From Parvularcula sp039198765 (GTDB lineage: Bacteria; Pseudomonadota; Alphaproteobacteria; Caulobacterales; Parvularculaceae): DNA of 44,058 nucleotides. Positions 40,165 through 44,058 of this stretch are shown here, one piece after another. How positions within the stretch are numbered: position 1 is the first letter of the stretch; each line of letters starts with the position of its first letter. Location: the NCBI GenBank assembly GCA_039198765.1, contig JBCCTF010000008.1:1-44058 (forward strand), written 5' to 3'. The notes below the pieces were generated by a model. It was not told the DNA's origin. It saw nothing but the letters and a program-made list of their open reading frames with translations, and made no database searches. Both the position numbers and the translations under genes were made by a program.

Positions 40165-41286
40165 ATGGGGGCTTTCTCCGTGCAAAGACCAATTCTCTAT
40201 GTTACGCTTTTTGCGCTCGCCGCGTGTGGTGGTGAGTCCGAAGCAGTTGCACCGTACACCCCGCTTTCTGATGCGCTGCTCGGCGATATTCCGGGAACGG
40301 AAGTTCTGGACGCCCTGCCCGCTTTTCTGAGCACCTGCCCTCGCCTCCTCAGCGGCGCGACGGAGCAGACTGTGCCTGAGGATTGGGCGGACATATGCGC
40401 GACCGCTGAGGCTGTGACGTCACCCAATGCAGCCAGCGCCTGGCTGAAAGAGCATTTCGCCGTTCTCAAAATGGAGACCGGCGAAGCGCTGATCACCGGC
40501 TATTTCGAGCCGGTATTCGAAGCTTCGGCGGAGCAAGACCTGATCCACACGGCCCCTGTGCTCTCGCGGCCCGGCGATCTCGTGATGGTCGATCTCGGCG
40601 CGTTTCGTGATGAGCTGAAGGGCCAACGGATTGCAGGGCGCGTCCATAACGGTCGCCTCGTTCCGTATGCTGATCGAACAGCGGTCATAGCCTCGATGCC
40701 TAGCGAAGATGATGTGATCGCTTGGATGCACCCCGACGACCTGTTCTTCCTACAAATCCAGGGCTCAGGCATCCTCGACATAGACGGAACGTTCCAAGCC
40801 GTCGGCTACGCGGCGCAGAACGGGCACAAGTACCATGCCATCGGCCGGACGCTGGTCGAAGAAGGCTACCTCGCTCTGGAAGAGGTCACGATGCAGTCGA
40901 TCCGCGACTGGCTGAATGATGCGCCCACGGAGGAAGCTGCACGGGTGCGTCAGACGAACCCATCCTACGTCTACTTCACCGATCGTGGCCCAGCCAACCA
41001 GCAAGGACCCATCGGCTCAGCGGGTGTTCCGCTTACGGAGAATGTCTCGATTGCCGTGGACCCGCTTTGGGTTCCCCTCGGTGCACCGGTTTGGATCACC
41101 GGACAGGGCCTGCACATCGCTCAGGATACGGGCGGCGCGATCAAAGGCTCCGGCCGGGCGGACCTGTTTGTAGGGCGCGGTGATGAGGCTGGTGAGATCG
41201 CCGGTGCGCTGAAGCTCGAAACGACGATGACCCTCCTCCTGCCGCGATCAGCTGCGGCGCGGCTCTTGGCACAAACCTCGTCATGA
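40165..41286 (+). CDS. mltA: Membrane-bound lytic murein transglycosylase A
   Basis: MltA cleaves the glycan strand of peptidoglycan with formation of 1,6-anhydro ends. The 373-residue protein has a lipobox (FALAAC, lipidated cysteine at residue 21), the MltA domain with TGYFEPVFEAS, RLVPYADRTA and DDLFFLQIQGSG, and a C-terminal 3D domain with HIAQDTGGAIKGSGRADLF, which holds the catalytic aspartate. It is an outer-membrane lipoprotein. ATG 40165 starts the signal peptide 18 bases after the Tim44-like gene. Its stop overlaps the Smr gene start by one ATGA, so the two are coupled. Confidence 0.93.
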   Translation: MGAFSVQRPILYVTLFALAACGGESEAVAPYTPLSDALLGDIPGTEVLDALPAFLSTCPRLLSGATEQTVPEDWADICATAEAVTSPNAASAWLKEHFAVLKMETGEALITGYFEPVFEASAEQDLIHTAPVLSRPGDLVMVDLGAFRDELKGQRIAGRVHNGRLVPYADRTAVIASMPSEDDVIAWMHPDDLFFLQIQGSGILDIDGTFQAVGYAAQNGHKYHAIGRTLVEEGYLALEEVTMQSIRDWLNDAPTEEAARVRQTNPSYVYFTDRGPANQQGPIGSAGVPLTENVSIAVDPLWVPLGAPVWITGQGLHIAQDTGGAIKGSGRADLFVGRGDEAGEIAGALKLETTMTLLLPRSAAARLLAQTSS

Positions 41287-41879
41287 GGAAGCGGCGTTCC
41301 CACGAGCTGACGGGTCCAGAACGGTCCCTGTGGAACCAGGTGGCGAAAACCGTCGCGCCGATGCCTGGCCGGAAGACTGTGACGACCGACGAGATGCCTG
41401 CGCTGCCCGACGCTGACCTTGCCCTGCCCGCGCCACTGTCAAGCGAGGGCTTGCGCAAGCCTCTAGCCACGCCGCCGAAGACGTCGCCGTTCCAAGCGGG
41501 CGATCCCCGGCGCGCGCGAGCAGTTGCGCGAGGCCGGTTGACCATCGACGCCGTCCTCGACCTGCACGGCATGCGGCAGACGGAGGCCGACCGCGCCACC
41601 CTGGCCTTCATCACCCGCTGCGTCACGCGGGGGCACCGTGTGCTGCTCATCATCACCGGCAAAGGCTCAAAGGACAGCGAGCATGGCCGCGGCGTCTTGC
41701 GGAAGCGATTCCTCGAAGCCGTCGATGCAGGTTCATTCGGCCGAGAGGTCGCTTCCGTCAGGCCCGCTCATCAGAAGCACGGCGGCAGCGGCGCGTTCTA
41801 CGTCTTCCTCAAAGCGCCCAAGCCCGCAGAGAAGCGCGCATCTGTCACAAAAGGTTCGCAGGTGCTCTCTAAGCGCTGA
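41283..41879 (+). CDS. Smr-domain protein
   Basis: A 198-residue cytoplasmic protein with a C-terminal Smr (small MutS-related) domain: the LDLHGMRQTEADRATLAF opening, LLIITGKGSKDSEHGRGVLR and a VRPAHQKHGGSGAFYVFLK end. The LDLHG and TGKG motifs are the nuclease-like core. The first about 90 residues are basic and probably disordered. Smr proteins nick DNA or cleave RNA, sometimes at stalled ribosomes; the substrate here is unknown. ATG 41283 overlaps the mltA stop, and this mltA-smr pair is common in alphaproteobacteria. Confidence 0.9.
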   Translation: MRKRRSHELTGPERSLWNQVAKTVAPMPGRKTVTTDEMPALPDADLALPAPLSSEGLRKPLATPPKTSPFQAGDPRRARAVARGRLTIDAVLDLHGMRQTEADRATLAFITRCVTRGHRVLLIITGKGSKDSEHGRGVLRKRFLEAVDAGSFGREVASVRPAHQKHGGSGAFYVFLKAPKPAEKRASVTKGSQVLSKR

Positions 41880-41912
41880 CCGGGCGCGCAAGGGCGCTGG
41901 GAGTCTTCGGGG

Positions 41913-43265
41913 ATGGATGGGCTGAGCCTTTTTGGCATCGAGCTGTGGGCGCTGGTCGGCTTCACGTTCGCCGCCTATGCCGTGGTCGGCAACGACACGC
42001 TGCAGACCCTCGGCACGTTCATCAACTCGAACAGCCGCCTGCACTGGACCGTGCTCTTCATATTCGCGGGCGCCATTCTGATCGCCACATTCGCCTACGG
42101 ATGGGTTATGAATGGCGGCGACCCGTCCTACGGGCGCCTTGCCAACACAGCGAAGTATCCGCCTATCCAAATTGAGTGGTACCACACCCTGCCGCCCCTA
42201 GCGCTGGTTCTGATCACGCGGCTCGGCATTCCGGTGTCGACATCGTTCATGGTGCTGACGATCTTCGCCACCGGCGCAGGCCTCGAGTCGATGCTGGAGA
42301 AATCGGTGATCGGCTATGCCGTGGCGTTCGCAACAGGATTGCTGGTGTGGCTCGCCATCGGACGCACGCTTGAGAAGTGGTTCGAGAACTCATCCCTCGA
42401 CAGCTTCGTGCCCTATGGACTGATCGCCGTCGTCGGCTCGGCATTCTTCGCGGCGCAGTACTACCTCTTCGGCACGATCGAAGAGATGAACGTCATGTGG
42501 ACGGGCATCGCGATCTCACTCGCGGTTGAAGCGACGGCCATCGCCCTCGCCTTCACGCGCAGCCGCTCGCTCTACTGGGTCACGACGCAATGGGCCTCGA
42601 CCGGTTATCTCTGGTCGATCTGGCTGATCCAGGATTTCGCGAACATCTTCGTCTTCCTCCCGCGGGAGCTGACCGCCGTTCAGGGCTTTGCGGCGATGGG
42701 GGTGATCCTCCTCTTCCTCGCGATCACGTTCGCTAACGCGGGCGGACCGGTTCAGCGCATCCTCCGTACAAAGACGAATGTCATCGATATCCGCTCAGCG
42801 ACGATCGTCGATTTCATCTACGCCTCGCTCCTGTTCTTTTTCAAAGAGCTGTCAGACATCCCGATGTCGACCACGTGGGTCTTCCTCGGCTTGATCGCTG
42901 GCCGCGAGTATGGCTTCGCCCTCACCCGCGCCTCCACGCGGCTGATCGCGGCGGTGATCGACACAGCAGAGGACGCGGCGAAGGCGTTCCTGGGGATCGT
43001 CATCTCCATCGACCTTGCGGTGGGCCTGCCGCTCATCGCGCAGCAGCTCGCTGGCGGCGGCGTGGGCATGGACGATATCTTCCCGTCCCAGGCCTACATG
43101 ATCTTTGTCAGTGTCACGAACCTCGCCGCTATCCCGGTCGCGATCTTCGCTTTCTCGAAGCCTGAAGACAACCCTGAACACCGCAGGCGCAACTTCGCCC
43201 TCAGCGTCGTCACCGTGCTGATCTTGATCCTGGGTTCAACAACGGTGTTTCCGGTTTTGAGCTAG
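41913..43265 (+). CDS. PiT-like polytopic membrane protein
   Basis: A 450-residue protein with about 11-12 transmembrane helices. Its two halves have matching signatures: AVVGNDTLQTLGTFINSN early on, which recalls the ND-x-x-N-x-x-G segment of phosphate (PiT) transporters, and two helix turns of the P-x-S-T type, LGIPVSTSFMVL near residue 110 and DIPMSTTWVFLGL near 315. Such inverted repeats are a hallmark of the PiT fold. It is not a normal PiT protein in sequence, and the substrate cannot be named. It starts 33 bases after the Smr gene. The ATG at 41913 has CGGGG upstream, a weak ribosome site. Confidence 0.72.
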   Translation: MDGLSLFGIELWALVGFTFAAYAVVGNDTLQTLGTFINSNSRLHWTVLFIFAGAILIATFAYGWVMNGGDPSYGRLANTAKYPPIQIEWYHTLPPLALVLITRLGIPVSTSFMVLTIFATGAGLESMLEKSVIGYAVAFATGLLVWLAIGRTLEKWFENSSLDSFVPYGLIAVVGSAFFAAQYYLFGTIEEMNVMWTGIAISLAVEATAIALAFTRSRSLYWVTTQWASTGYLWSIWLIQDFANIFVFLPRELTAVQGFAAMGVILLFLAITFANAGGPVQRILRTKTNVIDIRSATIVDFIYASLLFFFKELSDIPMSTTWVFLGLIAGREYGFALTRASTRLIAAVIDTAEDAAKAFLGIVISIDLAVGLPLIAQQLAGGGVGMDDIFPSQAYMIFVSVTNLAAIPVAIFAFSKPEDNPEHRRRNFALSVVTVLILILGSTTVFPVLS

Positions 43266-43366
43266 ACTGGCGTGGTTCGTCGCGAGAATTCAGCCGCCGG
43301 TCGTGTTCTCTGCCTCGTCTGCCTAAGCGGCGTTAAGTGATCCAGGGTTGTGAGGAGTGTGTCCGT

Positions 43367-44058
43367 ATGCGGTGGATTCTGTTGTGTTTGACCCTCGGCT
43401 TGGCCCAATTCGGCGTCGCGCTGGCCCAGCCGATGACGACCAGCCAAGTTGATTTTGACTTCGATGGTACGAGACTGGTTGGCCTCCTCGACGTGCCAAC
43501 GGATCGCGAGACGCAAGGGTTGGTGATCATCGTGCACGGCTACGGGTCGACCGATGTGGTGCGGCAGAACTGGTACTATGACCTCCGCGGGAACCTGGCC
43601 TTGCGAGGGTTCGCCTCGTTCGTCTGGGACAAGCCGGGGAACGGGCTCAGCGAAGGCACATTCGACATCAACCAACCGGTGGAGAGCAGCGCGGACGAGG
43701 TCCTCGCCGCAGCTGCATTTCTGCGAAGCCAGAATATACCGGGTGCGGATAATATTGGCCTGTGGGGCATCAGCCGTGCAGGCTGGATCGCACCGCTTGC
43801 CCTCACCCAAGACCCTGACCTCGTCTTTTGGATTTCCGTCAGCGGCGTGGATGGCAAAGAGAGCTTTGGCTACCTCCTGCGCTCCAACTGGGCCGTGCTC
43901 GGTTATAGCGCGGAGACCATGGAAGCACTGCACGCAGAGTGGCTCGCAGGAACCGGCATCACCGCCACAGGCGGGTCGTATACGGAGTACCTCGACGCAA
44001 CCCGGCGCTACCATGCCGATCCGTTCGTCCAGCAGTTTTATGGCGGCGCCGAGGACCC
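43367..44058 (+). CDS. Exported alpha/beta hydrolase (partial)
   Basis: The frame begins at ATG 43367, 10 bases past a GAGGAG site, and runs off the right edge. About 230 residues are visible. A signal peptide (residues 1-22, ending AALAQ-like VALAQP) precedes an alpha/beta hydrolase fold: LVIIVHGYGSTD (oxyanion loop), FVWDKPGNGLSEG, and the nucleophile elbow LWGISRAGWIAP with G-x-S-x-x-G, serine in the centre. A helical lid-like part follows. This is the pattern of Family S9/DUF-type dienelactone-hydrolase-like peptidases and esterases; the substrate is unknown. The catalytic Asp and His should lie in the missing part. Confidence 0.85.
   Translation, partial: MRWILLCLTLGLAQFGVALAQPMTTSQVDFDFDGTRLVGLLDVPTDRETQGLVIIVHGYGSTDVVRQNWYYDLRGNLALRGFASFVWDKPGNGLSEGTFDINQPVESSADEVLAAAAFLRSQNIPGADNIGLWGISRAGWIAPLALTQDPDLVFWISVSGVDGKESFGYLLRSNWAVLGYSAETMEALHAEWLAGTGITATGGSYTEYLDATRRYHADPFVQQFYGGAED

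Noticed and set aside
1..44058. tRNA, rRNA, CRISPR, insertion sequence or prophage genes
   Set aside because: None of the expected signatures (CCA-ended cloverleaf, regular spaced repeats, transposase or integrase motifs) were seen anywhere in the window.

Overview
The window is about 44 kb of GC-rich chromosomal DNA from an alphaproteobacterium. Three things support this: the gene order secB (minus strand) / fxsA / Tim44-like / mltA / Smr, which is familiar from alphaproteobacteria; a fabA-fabB-(VOC)-(DUF3422)-fabI group; and a VPLPA-CTERM sorting signal. Complete branched-chain keto acid dehydrogenase and leucine-degradation genes fit a marine or aquatic heterotroph (Parvularculales, Caulobacterales or Rhodobacterales-like). 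The genus assignment is only a guess. I see no tRNA, rRNA, CRISPR array, transposase or integrase.

Layout. 1-5.1 kb: minus-strand genes for a partial membrane protein, a LysR regulator, two tandem DUF2147 proteins, a YmdB-like metallophosphoesterase, a DUF6624-like exported protein and a C-methyltransferase-like enzyme. 5.4-9.9 kb: an exported beta-lactamase-fold serine hydrolase; a stand-alone minus-strand small transcript (24-codon ORF with a perfect ribosome site, a hairpin and an intrinsic terminator); a small exported protein coupled to a methyl-accepting chemotaxis protein. 9.9-13.3 kb: VPLPA-CTERM protein, galU, glutathione transferase and an LpxR-type lipid A deacylase. 13.4-18 kb: type II fatty-acid synthesis genes fabA, fabB and fabI, with a nonsense-interrupted VOC gene and a DUF3422 gene between fabB and fabI. 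18-21 kb: two small membrane proteins, an SDR and a four-helix membrane protein.

21-33.4 kb is a branched-chain amino-acid catabolic region. BkdA1/BkdA2/BkdB (E1 alpha, E1 beta, E2) convert branched 2-keto acids to acyl-CoAs. LiuA oxidises isovaleryl-CoA, and LiuB/LiuD carboxylate 3-methylcrotonyl-CoA. A pentapeptide-repeat gene and two paralogous lipoprotein genes lie between liuBD and liuA. A sulfotransferase-like gene follows liuA, and a 66-codon membrane protein is translationally coupled inside the bkd operon.

33.6-38.3 kb: a secreted GIN-domain beta-helix protein, a Wzz-type chain-length determinant with its ATPase partner, and an AT-richer DUF3800 gene that looks acquired. 38.3-44 kb: secB, fxsA, a Tim44/TimA-like gene broken by an apparent one-base insertion, mltA, an Smr-domain gene, a PiT-like membrane protein and the start of an exported alpha/beta hydrolase gene.

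The points most worth checking are the minus-strand small transcript at 7304-7485, the two apparently broken genes (Tim44-like at a C4 tract, VOC at an amber codon), the ATPase with an unusual Walker B site, the small membrane protein inside the bkd operon, and the DUF3800 islet. All functional assignments come from reading motifs and family resemblance; no searches were run.
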